Assembly: GCA_012519645.1 (NCBI GenBank)
Contig: JAAYPU010000214.1
Span: 1-20,307 of the forward strand
Length of the DNA: 20,307 nucleotides
From: Clostridiales bacterium
Lineage (GTDB): Bacteria; Bacillota; Clostridia; Peptostreptococcales; JAAYPU01
Direction: 5' to 3'
Under the pieces are notes generated by a model. It did not search any database and was not told where the DNA came from. It was given only the letters and a program-made list of their open reading frames with translations. The position numbers and the translations under genes were made by a program. Below are positions 1 through 6,880 of this stretch, piece by piece (positions within the stretch are counted from its first letter, which is position 1; each line of letters starts with the position of its first letter).

Positions 1-1122
1 ATCCGCTAAATCAGAGAATTTTTTCGAATTATCGTTTAGCAGATTAATATTTGCTTTTTCTACCAAAATTGAAAGACTATTAGAAGAAGATAATAAGCAC
101 TTTCCCAGTCCGCCAATGCTTTCACTTATATTTTTCTGCTTGTAAACCGCTTCATATACATGCCTGAACCCATCTGTAACTTCTTTTGATATATCTTCCA
201 CATCCTGTACTTTATAACTTATCCTTTCAGAAAGCTTTGCTTCTTCTTCAATTGCCTCAGTAATAGTTTGCACCATTGCCTGAATATCCATATATGTCTG
301 CTCGATCCGGCTCAGACTTAACTCTACATTCTTTGAGCAATTTACACTTGTAGCAACGTTTTCTACATTTTCTTGAATTTGTGTATCCAAATTGATCATC
401 CCATCAAAAATTTGTTTTATAATACTGCTTATTTCATCAACAGCTCGTTTGCTTTGTTCCGCCAGCCTTCTGATTTCATCAGCGAGAACAGCAAACCCTC
501 TTCCTGCAGTTCCTGCCCGTGCAGATTCTATCGTAGCATTCAAAGCTATGATTTCCGTTTGCATTGCAATATTTTTTACCGATGTTACTATGTCTCCGAT
601 CTTATCAGTCGAGCCTTTTAAACGGTTGATATACTCAGCAGTATTCTGGGATGATTCTTTGATGCTTTCTACAGAATGAACGATTTCTAATATTTCTCCC
701 ATGCTTTCATCCAATACTTCTTTTGACTGCATGCTTGAATATTTAACCTGATTGGAAGTTTCTTTAACTTCATTCAGAATATTGGCTATATCTTTGATTT
801 CACTCATCGCTAAAAGGATTGCATCCTGACCGTTTACATTAAGCTGTTGCATTTCTTTTGCCTTTTCGTTGAGCTGCTGGGTCACAATATCGTTTTCAAC
901 TAAAATTGAGGACAATTCATCAGTGGCTGACGTCACCTGACTTGAAGCTACCTGAACTTCGAAAATATATCGGCATATTTTATTGCGCAGCTTTAAGATA
1001 GATTTATACATTTCTTTATATTCATTTTGAAATACATCCTTGTCCGGCTTGAAGCTGTAGTTGTCATTTATAATTTCATTGATAAATTCCAAAAGAAACT
1101 TTAATTGTTCTCTTTCATCCAT
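1..1122 (-). CDS. Methyl-accepting chemotaxis protein, soluble type (partial, 3' end outside window)
   Basis: An open frame of 374 codons runs from the ATG at 1120-1122 to the window edge without a stop, so the C-terminus is missing. The translation begins MDEREQLKFLLEFINEII and carries the conserved signalling hairpin of chemoreceptors, IALNATIESARAG followed by GRGFAVLADEIRRLAEQSK. In the family this tip binds the kinase CheA and the adaptor CheW. I see no membrane segment, HAMP or periplasmic domain before the coiled-coil signalling region. The N-terminal sensory part is only about 100 residues, so this is probably a cytoplasmic receptor whose ligand cannot be told. An AAGGAGG ribosome-binding site lies 11 nt upstream of the start. 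A terminator at 1222-1260 separates it from pgm, so it is probably a separate transcript. Confidence 0.9.
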   Translation of the reverse strand, partial: MDEREQLKFLLEFINEIINDNYSFKPDKDVFQNEYKEMYKSILKLRNKICRYIFEVQVASSQVTSATDELSSILVENDIVTQQLNEKAKEMQQLNVNGQDAILLAMSEIKDIANILNEVKETSNQVKYSSMQSKEVLDESMGEILEIVHSVESIKESSQNTAEYINRLKGSTDKIGDIVTSVKNIAMQTEIIALNATIESARAGTAGRGFAVLADEIRRLAEQSKRAVDEISSIIKQIFDGMINLDTQIQENVENVATSVNCSKNVELSLSRIEQTYMDIQAMVQTITEAIEEEAKLSERISYKVQDVEDISKEVTDGFRHVYEAVYKQKNISESIGGLGKCLLSSSNSLSILVEKANINLLNDNSKKFSDLAD

Positions 1123-1221
1123 ACTTTTTATATCCTCCTTTAATAGAATTTTTAAGCTCGATTAATACGAATAATTTTGTTGTATTCATTTCTTTTAATA
1201 TTGCTCCCCCTCTTCTCTCCC

Positions 1222-1260
1222 AAAAAAACAAGAGCTCCAGAATAATTAATTCTAAAGCTC
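1222..1260 (-). terminator. Rho-independent terminator between pgm and the chemoreceptor gene
   Basis: Read on the minus strand, a GAGCT/AGCTC outer stem and an AGAAT/ATTCT inner stem close a short AT loop. The hairpin is followed by TTGTTTTTTT. It sits downstream of pgm and upstream of the chemoreceptor start and would end leftward transcription from pgm. Confidence 0.75.
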
Positions 1261-1315
1261 CGTCGCTTTTAAATATAAAATTTATAAAATTGTACCATGT
1301 AAATAATAAACAATC

Positions 1316-1563
1316 AAGTTTATATAACTAATAACTAATAACTAATAGTTTAGGAAGATTTTGTGTTTTATAAACACAAAAATCTACATCTTATAACTGA
1401 CAACTGATAACTGTGAGATAATGAAGAAATTTTGTGAGCTTAGTTTCAAAAAACAAAAAGTACCGTCCCTAATGTTTACTATAAATTGTAGATTTCTAAT
1501 GACAACTGAAAGCAAAATTTCAACCTTAACTCTTAGTTATTAGTTATTAGTTATTAGTTTTGT
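1316..1563. repeat. Composite heptamer-array/hairpin element E1
   Basis: The left arm on the plus strand has 7-bp units of the type AATAACT (1323-1350), then TAGGAAG, then a hairpin with stem GATTTTGTGTTT and its complement (about 1355-1383). A second run of units (ATAACTG type, 1393-1434) follows. The right arm on the minus strand (1521-1562) again has AATAACT units, then AAGAGTT, AAGGTTG and AAATTTTGC. The two arms point inward, so the element resembles a miniature inverted-repeat element. It contains the stop codon of pgm. Between the arms (1440-1505) I see nothing coding. This element, the terminator at 1222-1260 and the chemoreceptor leader fill the 417-bp gap between the two genes. Confidence 0.75.
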
Positions 1564-3213
1564 CAGTATTTCCGTTTTAATTCTTTGGCACTTTTCCTCA
1601 GATTTTTGCATAGATTTGTCTACACATGAAAAATAAATTTTAAATTTGGGTTCAGTTCCCGAAGGTCTCAAAGCCACCCAAGAACCGCTTTCCATATTAA
1701 ATTTTAAAACATTTTCTTTAGGCAGCCCCGTATTTTCCATTAAATAATCAGTAACGGTCACTTTTTCTCCGTCTATTTCACGTAAAGGATGGTTTCTTAT
1801 TTTGCTCAGAATATTATCCATCTTCGCCATGCCGTCGATGCCTTCAAAAGTAATGTTGTAAAGATATTCAAAATAATATCCGAATTGCTCATAAATCTCT
1901 GTCAATCTATCATAAACCGTTTTATTCTGAGTCTTATAAAATGCAGCCATTTCGGCTAATAATAAACATGCATTAACTGCATCCTTATCCTGAGCATGAT
2001 TTCCGGATAAAAAGCCATAGCTTTCTTCATACCCGAATAAAAAGGTATTTTTCTTGTCTTCTTCAAATCGAGTCATCATCTCTCCGATATATTTAAAGCC
2101 CGTTAAAACCTCCCGGACTTCAACCCCGGCTTTCTCCGCTATATTTTTTCCTAAATTGCTTGTTACAATAGTCTGTATGACAACAGCATTTTCAGGGATA
2201 TTTCCGTCACCATGAATCAGATAATCTATCAATAAGGCTCCTATCTGATTTCCGTTTAAAATTATATATTTACCTACATCTTCTTTTACGGCAATTCCCA
2301 CCCGGTCACAATCCGGATCTGTTGCCATTACGATATCGGCGTTATGCTTATCCGCCAGCTTTATTGACATATCTAAAGCTTCAGCATTTTCAGGGTTAGG
2401 CACATTTACCGTAGAAAAATCTGGATCAATACAATTTTGCTCGGCTGTGACATATACTTTTGTAAAGCCGCTCCTTTTCAAAACCTCCGGAACTGCATAC
2501 ATACCTGTCCCATGTAATGGAGAATATACTATTTTAATATCTTCCTTTTTTATATCCGGATTTCTTTGAAGTTTTAATATGGCTTCATAGTACTTTTCAT
2601 CTACTTCATTCCCAAGGGAAGTAAAAAGCGGGTGCTGCTTAAAATCCTGATCATACATTTTAATCTGCCGAAAAGAATCCATTTTAGAAAATTCATCTAT
2701 TATAGGCATCATAGCATCAGGAACAAGCTGACCGCCATATTTGCTGTATAGCTTATAACCGTTATATTCCTTCGGATTATGACTGGCTGTAATGACTATG
2801 CCCCCGGCAGTATTCAAATAACGGACGGTAAAGGATAGCTCTGGAACGGAACGAATACCTTCAAACAAATATACAGGCACATTATTCCCCAAAAGGACCC
2901 GAGCCGCTGTTTCCGCAAATTCTTTGGATTTATGGCGTGTATCATACGCAATGGCCACACCGGCCTCGTTAACACCGGTATTGATTAAATGATTAGCATA
3001 GGCTTGAGTTGCTTTCGCTACCTGATATATATTTATTCTGTTTGTACCGACACCTATTTTTCCTCTCATTCCTGCCGTTCCGAAAGATAAGTCACGACAA
3101 AAAAGCTCTTCAACGAGAGCTTTATCTTCAATTATAGATTTTAGATACTCCTTATCTTCTGTTTTGACAAACGGATCGCTAAGCCATTCAGCGTAAACTT
3201 TATAAGCATCCAT
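1540..3213 (-). CDS. pgcA: Phospho-sugar mutase (alpha-phosphoglucomutase/phosphomannomutase)
   Basis: A 557-residue protein of the alpha-D-phosphohexomutase superfamily, which interconverts glucose-1-phosphate and glucose-6-phosphate (or the mannose equivalents). It feeds UDP-glucose, glycolipid and polysaccharide synthesis in the cytoplasm. All family motifs are visible: the phosphoserine loop TASHNPKEYNGYK with Ser144; the Mg2+ loop DPDCDR with Asp299, 301 and 303; the sugar-specificity loop GYEESYG at 394-400; and the C-terminal phosphate-binding loop RPSGTEPK at 516-523. Length matches the PgcA/YhxB type (about 560-580). The ATG at 3213 is preceded by GGAGGG. The last residues, LITNN and the stop, are encoded by intergenic heptamer repeats, so the native C-terminus may have been altered. 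Activity on glucose versus mannose cannot be decided from sequence. Confidence 0.93.
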   Translation of the reverse strand: MDAYKVYAEWLSDPFVKTEDKEYLKSIIEDKALVEELFCRDLSFGTAGMRGKIGVGTNRINIYQVAKATQAYANHLINTGVNEAGVAIAYDTRHKSKEFAETAARVLLGNNVPVYLFEGIRSVPELSFTVRYLNTAGGIVITASHNPKEYNGYKLYSKYGGQLVPDAMMPIIDEFSKMDSFRQIKMYDQDFKQHPLFTSLGNEVDEKYYEAILKLQRNPDIKKEDIKIVYSPLHGTGMYAVPEVLKRSGFTKVYVTAEQNCIDPDFSTVNVPNPENAEALDMSIKLADKHNADIVMATDPDCDRVGIAVKEDVGKYIILNGNQIGALLIDYLIHGDGNIPENAVVIQTIVTSNLGKNIAEKAGVEVREVLTGFKYIGEMMTRFEEDKKNTFLFGYEESYGFLSGNHAQDKDAVNACLLLAEMAAFYKTQNKTVYDRLTEIYEQFGYYFEYLYNITFEGIDGMAKMDNILSKIRNHPLREIDGEKVTVTDYLMENTGLPKENVLKFNMESGSWVALRPSGTEPKFKIYFSCVDKSMQKSEEKCQRIKTEILTKLITNN

Positions 3214-3230
3214 AGGACCCTCCGGTTATT

Positions 3231-3430
3231 AAAAGAGTATAGAGTATAGCTCAAATCATAAATAAAAGATAAAAGATAATAGTATCGGTTAGAATTTGAC
3301 ATAGTCAAATTCTTTCATTAACTGTTATATGTTATTTATTATCTATTATCTACTTTAATTTGGACTCGGACTGAGAACACTAATCACTAATCCCTTTTCC
3401 CTATACCTGAGACCCGAGACCTGACACCAG
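3231..3430. repeat. Composite heptamer-array/hairpin element E2
   Basis: On the plus strand, units of the types AGTATAG and AAAAGAT run in one 7-bp phase from 3236 to 3291. They lead into a hairpin with arms AGAATTTGAC and GTCAAATTCT (3291-3313, loop ATA). On the minus strand, sixteen consecutive units run from 3427 down to 3316. They start with the GTCTCGG type, pass through GATTAGT and end with GATAATA and AATAACA, pointing at the same hairpin from the other side. The fabZ stop codon lies immediately beside the array. I see no gene here. Confidence 0.75.
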
Positions 3431-3859
3431 TTACGCATCTATGATCGCAAAGGACAGTTCTGCTTCGCAGGCAAGCTCTTCTCCGACATAAGCATAGGCC
3501 TGTGCTTTTCCAATGCTACTTCTCAGACGTGTTATTTCCACCTTAATGGTCAGGGTGTCTCCCGGCACTACCATTCTTCGGATTTTACAATTATCGATGC
3601 CCGTGAAAACACCAAGTTTATTTTCTGCATTTTCTTTATATTTTATAACAATAACACATACCTGTGCCATGGCTTCCAATATAAGTACTCCCGGCATTAT
3701 AGGATTCCCCGGGAAATGACCTTGAAAAAAGGGCTCATTTATAGTAACATTTTTTATCGCAACGGCACTTTTTTTAGGCTCGATTTCCAATACTTTGTCA
3801 ACAAGAACAAAAGGATATCTATGGGGAAGAATACTGAGTATCTCTTTAATGTCTATCAA
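3431..3859 (-). CDS. fabZ: (3R)-hydroxyacyl-[acyl-carrier-protein] dehydratase FabZ
   Basis: A 142-residue hot-dog-fold dehydratase of type II fatty-acid synthesis that removes water from 3-hydroxyacyl-ACP. The signature LPHRYPFVLVD (11-21) and the active-site segment GHFPGNPIMPG followed by LEAMAQ are present, giving the catalytic pair His48 and Glu62. Length is normal (about 140-150). The start is a TTG at 3857-3859: GGAGG lies 8 nt upstream (3868-3872), and the nearby ATG at 3862-3864 is out of frame and stops at once. It begins 15 nt after the mbl stop on the same strand, so the two are almost certainly cotranscribed. The mbl-fabZ association recalls the spoIIID-mbl-...-ywpB(fabZ) neighbourhood of Bacillus subtilis. 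The stop directly abuts heptamer element E2. Confidence 0.95.
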   Translation of the reverse strand: MIDIKEILSILPHRYPFVLVDKVLEIEPKKSAVAIKNVTINEPFFQGHFPGNPIMPGVLILEAMAQVCVIVIKYKENAENKLGVFTGIDNCKIRRMVVPGDTLTIKVEITRLRSSIGKAQAYAYVGEELACEAELSFAIIDA

Positions 3860-3874
3860 ATCATTTTCCTCCTT

Positions 3875-4897
3875 TTAATACATATTTCTTTTTCTGTTAA
3901 TCGAATTTTTTTCAATTAGCTCTATAGAATTCAATGATTTACCTGTGCCTATTGCTACGCAGGATAATGCATCATCAGCTATATAGGCATTGATACCGGT
4001 ACACTCACTTATACGCTTATCGATTCCAGATAATAATGAACCTCCGCCGGTCATAATAATACCTCTGTTGCTGATATCTGCCGCTAATTCAGGAGGTGTG
4101 CTCTCTAAAACGGAATGTACCGCTTCGCAAATAGCTTCCAATGGCTCATCCAATGCTTCCATCATTTCTTTAGAGGATATTTCTATAGTCTTTGGAAGAC
4201 CCGTTACCAGGTCTCTGCCTCTGCATTCCTTTGTTATCACTTCTTCTCTTGGATATGCTGTTCCAATAGTAATTTTTAATTCTTCGGCAGTTCTTTCTCC
4301 TATATAAAGCTTATGCTCTTTTCTCATGTATTTTATTATAGAGTCATCAAATTTATCTCCTGCTACTTTGACAGATTGGCTTACTACAACTCCTCCTAAA
4401 GAAATAACTGCTACATCCGTCGTACCGCCTCCGATATCAATTACCATGATACCATCGGGTTGGGAGATATCTAAACCTGCACCGATAGCTGCAGCAATTG
4501 GTTCTTCTATAAGGTATGCTACCTTACCTCCTGCCTGCGTCGCTGCTTCCCTTACTGCTCGTTTCTCTACTTCTGTTACTCCGCTTGGCACACAAACTAC
4601 AATTTTAGGTCTGAAAAAACGGTGTACACCACATGTTTTTTTGATGAAATACTTCAGCATTCTTTCCGTAATGTCATAATCGGAAATAACACCATCCTTC
4701 AAAGGCCGGATAGCAATAATATTACTAGGTGTTCTTCCCAGCATTTTTCTTGCTTCATCACCAACTGCAAGGATTTCATTTGTATCTTTATTAATAGCCA
4801 CAACAGAAGGCTCATTTAATACAATTCCTTTTCCCTTAATATAAACCAATACCGTTGCCGTGCCGAGATCTATACCTACTTCAGTAGATAATGCCAT
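3875..4897 (-). CDS. mbl: MreB-family actin-like rod-shape protein (Mbl)
   Basis: A 340-residue bacterial actin. The nucleotide-binding signatures are visible: phosphate loop 1 GIDLGTATVLVY (8-19), phosphate loop 2 DIGGGTTDVAVI (154-165), and the adenosine-binding segment TGGGSLLSGI (283-292). Proteins of this family polymerise under the membrane and guide the elongation machinery that inserts sidewall peptidoglycan. I call it Mbl rather than MreB because it lies beside spoIIID and spoIIQ and there is no mreC/mreD. Paralogue identity is therefore partly inferred from context. The start at 4897 has only a weak, distant GAGG site. It heads an operon with fabZ and is transcribed divergently from spoIIID. 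A sigma-A-type promoter lies about 50-80 bp upstream. Confidence 0.93.
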   Translation of the reverse strand: MALSTEVGIDLGTATVLVYIKGKGIVLNEPSVVAINKDTNEILAVGDEARKMLGRTPSNIIAIRPLKDGVISDYDITERMLKYFIKKTCGVHRFFRPKIVVCVPSGVTEVEKRAVREAATQAGGKVAYLIEEPIAAAIGAGLDISQPDGIMVIDIGGGTTDVAVISLGGVVVSQSVKVAGDKFDDSIIKYMRKEHKLYIGERTAEELKITIGTAYPREEVITKECRGRDLVTGLPKTIEISSKEMMEALDEPLEAICEAVHSVLESTPPELAADISNRGIIMTGGGSLLSGIDKRISECTGINAYIADDALSCVAIGTGKSLNSIELIEKNSINRKRNMY

Positions 4898-4947
4898 ATT
4901 TCATCACATCCTCTGTATATCGTTATTCTAATTTTCTTCTCGATTCT

Positions 4948-4976
4948 ATTCTATATAAAAAGCATCCATCATTCAA
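4948..4976 (-). promoter_or_regulatory. Sigma-A-type promoter of mbl-fabZ
   Basis: On the minus strand, TTGAAT (4976-4971) is separated by exactly 17 nt from TAGAAT (4953-4948). The start codon lies about 50 nt further on. No other good match is seen close to the gene. The AT-rich stretch from 4977 to 5100 shows nothing else I can identify. Confidence 0.55.
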
Positions 4977-5100
4977 TTATTTTGTAAATTTTTATCTATA
5001 AAAGATAATTTGTTGACCCTGAAATTCCATAATTATATAAATTACCATTTTAATGCCACTTTTATTTAATATAAAAATCTATACTTTATATAATATTCAC

Positions 5101-5281
5101 TTTTGCATGACTCTGCAAAACTCTTAATTCTTAATTAGCAGTAGAAATCTACAACGTTTCGTAAACGAAACTCCTACGCAAGCAAAGCTTGCTAAGCTGT
5201 CCGTTTTTCCAATACAGCTAAAGCTATGAAAAACGGTAAGCTAAGATTAATTTGAGTAAATTTCAGATATGAAATTTACTC
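5101..5281. repeat. Cluster of consecutive hairpins upstream of spoIIID (E3)
   Basis: Six short inverted repeats follow one another: TTTTGCA/TGCAAAA (5101-5120); GTAGA/TCTAC (5141-5152); GTTTCGT/ACGAAAC (5156-5171); AGCAAAGCTTGCT (about 5181-5193); CCGTTTTTC/GAAAAACGG enclosing AGCT-AA-AGCT (5201-5236); and a perfect 12-bp stem, GAGTAAATTTCA with its complement around GATA (5254-5281). Units resembling the heptamers of the other elements (AATTAAG type, minus strand, about 5121-5137) suggest a degenerate relative. The last hairpin creates a spurious ATG at 5269 in frame with spoIIID. Confidence 0.65.
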
Positions 5282-5352
5282 AATCCTTTTATGTTCTACT
5301 TGCATTTTGCCCTGCATATTATTTTACAAAAGAGAAGTATTGGAGGATGCAG

Positions 5353-5631
5353 ATGGTGAAGGATTATATAGAAGAAAGAACGTTAGATGCTGCGAATTAT
5401 ATAATAAACAAGGAAGCAACTGTTCGACAGACTGCTAAAATTTTTGGCGTAAGCAAAAGTACCATACATAAAGATGTAACAGAAAGATTACCAAAACTTA
5501 ATCCCTTAGTAGCCAAAGAAGTAAAAACAATTTTAGACAAAAATAAAGCAGAAAGACATATCAGAGGGGGTCAGGCTACTAAGATGAAATACGAAATGGA
5601 AAACAATATCGGAGCGGATGAAATTAATTAA
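5353..5631 (+). CDS. spoIIID: Sporulation transcription regulator SpoIIID
   Basis: A 92-residue protein, the normal size for SpoIIID (93 in B. subtilis). In the family this small DNA-binding protein acts in the mother cell during sporulation, switching sigma-E genes on or off and preparing for sigma-K. The start region reads MVKDYIEERTLDAANYI. The helix-turn-helix is evident at about residues 22-46 (ATVRQTAKIFGVSKSTIHKD), followed by the family's VTERLPKLNP. I chose the ATG at 5353 because GGAGG (5342-5346) lies 6 nt upstream. The ATG at 5347 abuts the ribosome-binding site, and the one at 5269 falls in a hairpin. The gene is divergent from mbl and convergent with spoIIQ, unlike the usual codirectional order. 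I do not see a clear sigma-E promoter. Confidence 0.95.
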   Translation: MVKDYIEERTLDAANYIINKEATVRQTAKIFGVSKSTIHKDVTERLPKLNPLVAKEVKTILDKNKAERHIRGGQATKMKYEMENNIGADEIN

Positions 5632-5657
5632 AATGCAGGCTGTAACAGTCTGCATTT
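5631..5657. terminator. Bidirectional terminator between spoIIID and spoIIQ
   Basis: A 12-bp stem (AAATGCAGGCTG pairing with CAGTCTGCATTT, one G-U pair) encloses a TAA loop. It overlaps the last base of the spoIIID stop codon and lies 16 bp beyond the convergent spoIIQ stop. The flanks are T/A-rich on both sides, so it can serve both genes. Confidence 0.75.
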
Positions 5658-5673
5658 CATTTAGTGCTGAATT

Positions 5674-6444
5674 TTATTTTATGCTTAAAAACTCTTTAGG
5701 ATCTTGATGCTTATTATTCTGTATGACTTCGAAATGCAGGTGAGGCACCTCTATCGTTTCAAAAAGTGCCGTATCTCCAACTCCACTTATTACATCACCT
5801 TTTTTAACTTTCTGTCCGGTCTCTACCATTTCGGCAGTGCTTAAATTAGAATATACCGTTGTTATATTGTTTTTATGAGATATCCATATTGTGATCCCCA
5901 TATCTTTAGTTTCTTCTACCTTTGAGATCACGCCGTCGGCAGCTGCACTAACAGGTGAATTAAGCGGCGCTTCTATGTCAATTCCCGAATGTACTATATA
6001 CTGATCCAATGTTTTCGAATAAATCAAAGTGCCTTTTGTATAGTCCAAACACACAGTTCCTTGTACAGGCACAGAAAATACCGGCATATTGCTGATCACT
6101 TCATTCGCTATATTTTCGCCCTCTTCTTTTATTACTTCTTCGGTATTATCGTTATAAACTTCTTCCTGCTGAATTGCTGCTGATTCAATGTTTTCTTCTT
6201 CCTCAGCTGCCCTTGTATAATTGCTTTGATTGTTCTGAACGTAATTTTTATTCTCAAGGCTATTGATATTTTCCAGTCTGTCTACATTCACTTTTACAGT
6301 CCATACCGTCGCAGCAGCCACAATACAAAAACAAATAAAAAGTACCAAATAAAAGCCTTCCGTATTTACTGTCCTGATAATTTTCCGGATGATTTCATTA
6401 TTATTAAACTTAGGTATTTTGATTTCCCTTTTGTTATATCTCAT
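5674..6444 (-). CDS. spoIIQ: SpoIIQ-like membrane-anchored M23 (LytM) peptidase
   Basis: A 256-residue protein with a short basic cytoplasmic N-terminus, one membrane segment (about 31-50), an acidic linker (about 55-118) and a C-terminal M23/LytM domain (about 122-256). The zinc ligands look complete: His152 and Asp156 in HSGIDIEAP, and His235 and His237 in HLHFEV. In the family SpoIIQ sits in the forespore membrane and binds SpoIIIAH of the mother cell to build the engulfment channel. The B. subtilis protein has lost catalysis, whereas clostridial versions commonly keep the metal site, as here. The ATG at 6444 is chosen because GGAGGTGAT (6457-6449) precedes it and a sigma-F-type promoter lies just behind. 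An upstream ATG at 6501 would lie ahead of that promoter. Proximity to spoIIID and mbl supports the name over a general cell-wall hydrolase. Confidence 0.85.
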   Translation of the reverse strand: MRYNKREIKIPKFNNNEIIRKIIRTVNTEGFYLVLFICFCIVAAATVWTVKVNVDRLENINSLENKNYVQNNQSNYTRAAEEEENIESAAIQQEEVYNDNTEEVIKEEGENIANEVISNMPVFSVPVQGTVCLDYTKGTLIYSKTLDQYIVHSGIDIEAPLNSPVSAAADGVISKVEETKDMGITIWISHKNNITTVYSNLSTAEMVETGQKVKKGDVISGVGDTALFETIEVPHLHFEVIQNNKHQDPKEFLSIK

Positions 6445-6464
6445 TATTATCACCTCCAATACTG

Positions 6465-6493
6465 TATTATTTCCATATAATAGAATTTCATAC
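6465..6493 (-). promoter_or_regulatory. Sigma-F-type promoter of spoIIQ
   Basis: On the minus strand, GTATG (6493-6489) is followed after 14 nt by GGAAATAATA (6474-6465). This matches every position of the sigma-F -10 consensus GGnRAnAMTR as I know it from B. subtilis. Transcription would start just before the ribosome-binding site at 6457-6449. In B. subtilis spoIIQ is a sigma-F gene, so the match agrees with the gene call. Confidence 0.65.
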
Positions 6494-6503
6494 AAATGCA
6501 AAT

Positions 6504-6880
6504 GATAACTGATAACTAAAAACTAATAACGAGGTCTTGGGTCTAAGGTCTTTAGAACTAATAACTAATAACTAAGAGTTAAGGAAGAAATTTTGCTGAA
6601 AGCAAAATTTCTTCATTCAATCATAAATCTTAAATCATAACTTAATATGATGCTGCGCATCAGTCGGGAGTAGGTCACAGGTCTCAGGAATCAGTGATTA
6701 GTGATTAGTGATTAGTGGTTAGTGGTTAGGGTTCCTGAAAAGTCTGGAGTAGCTTTCAGGTTTCAGGTGTCGGGTTTCAGTGAATTGAAAAATAATAATG
6801 AATAATTGACAAAAAAAGGAATTTTGCTTAATGCAAAATTCCCACCTTGTCTTTCAACTTTCAGTTTTCAGTTTTCAGTT
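6504..6880. repeat. Composite heptamer-array/hairpin element E4 (longest copy)
   Basis: Part a: twelve consecutive 7-bp units (6504-6587) begin with GATAACT types, switch to AGGTCTT types, return to AATAACT and end in AAGGAAG. All are in one phase and lead into a hairpin with a 14-bp stem and GAA loop (6583-6613). Part b: AT-rich units and a small GATGC/GCATC hairpin (about 6618-6662). Part c: twenty-one units in one phase (6676-6822) pass from CTCAGGA to ATTAGTG to GTTTCAG to ATAATGA types. They lead into a second hairpin, GGAATTTTGC/GCAAAATTCC (6818-6842). Part d: minus-strand units of the type TGAAAAC (about 6848-6882) point back at that hairpin and encode the end of lrgB. No gene other than the lrgB end is seen. 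Confidence 0.8.
6811..6842 (-). terminator. Rho-independent terminator of lrgAB, formed by an element-E4 hairpin
   Basis: On the minus strand the stem GGAATTTTGC pairs with GCAAAATTCC around an ATTAA loop and is followed directly by seven T residues. It lies 18 nt past the lrgB stop. The T run comes from A-rich heptamer units of the repeat, so the repeat itself appears to provide termination. Confidence 0.75.

Noticed and set aside
1423..1524. tRNA or small RNA gene between the E1 arms
   Set aside because: No cloverleaf or conserved tRNA motifs. The only pairing is the repeat-derived GAAATTTTG/CAAAATTTC.
5269..5352. Longer SpoIIID starting at 5269
   Set aside because: That ATG is in the distal arm of a 12-bp hairpin, has no ribosome-binding site, and would give a protein 28 residues longer than the family.
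6445..6501. Longer SpoIIQ starting at 6501
   Set aside because: It would start upstream of the sigma-F-type promoter and has no ribosome-binding site, whereas GGAGGTGAT precedes 6444.
6676..6822. CRISPR array, suggested by regular repeats
   Set aside because: Units are 7 bp, contiguous and variable, with no spacers and no cas genes nearby.
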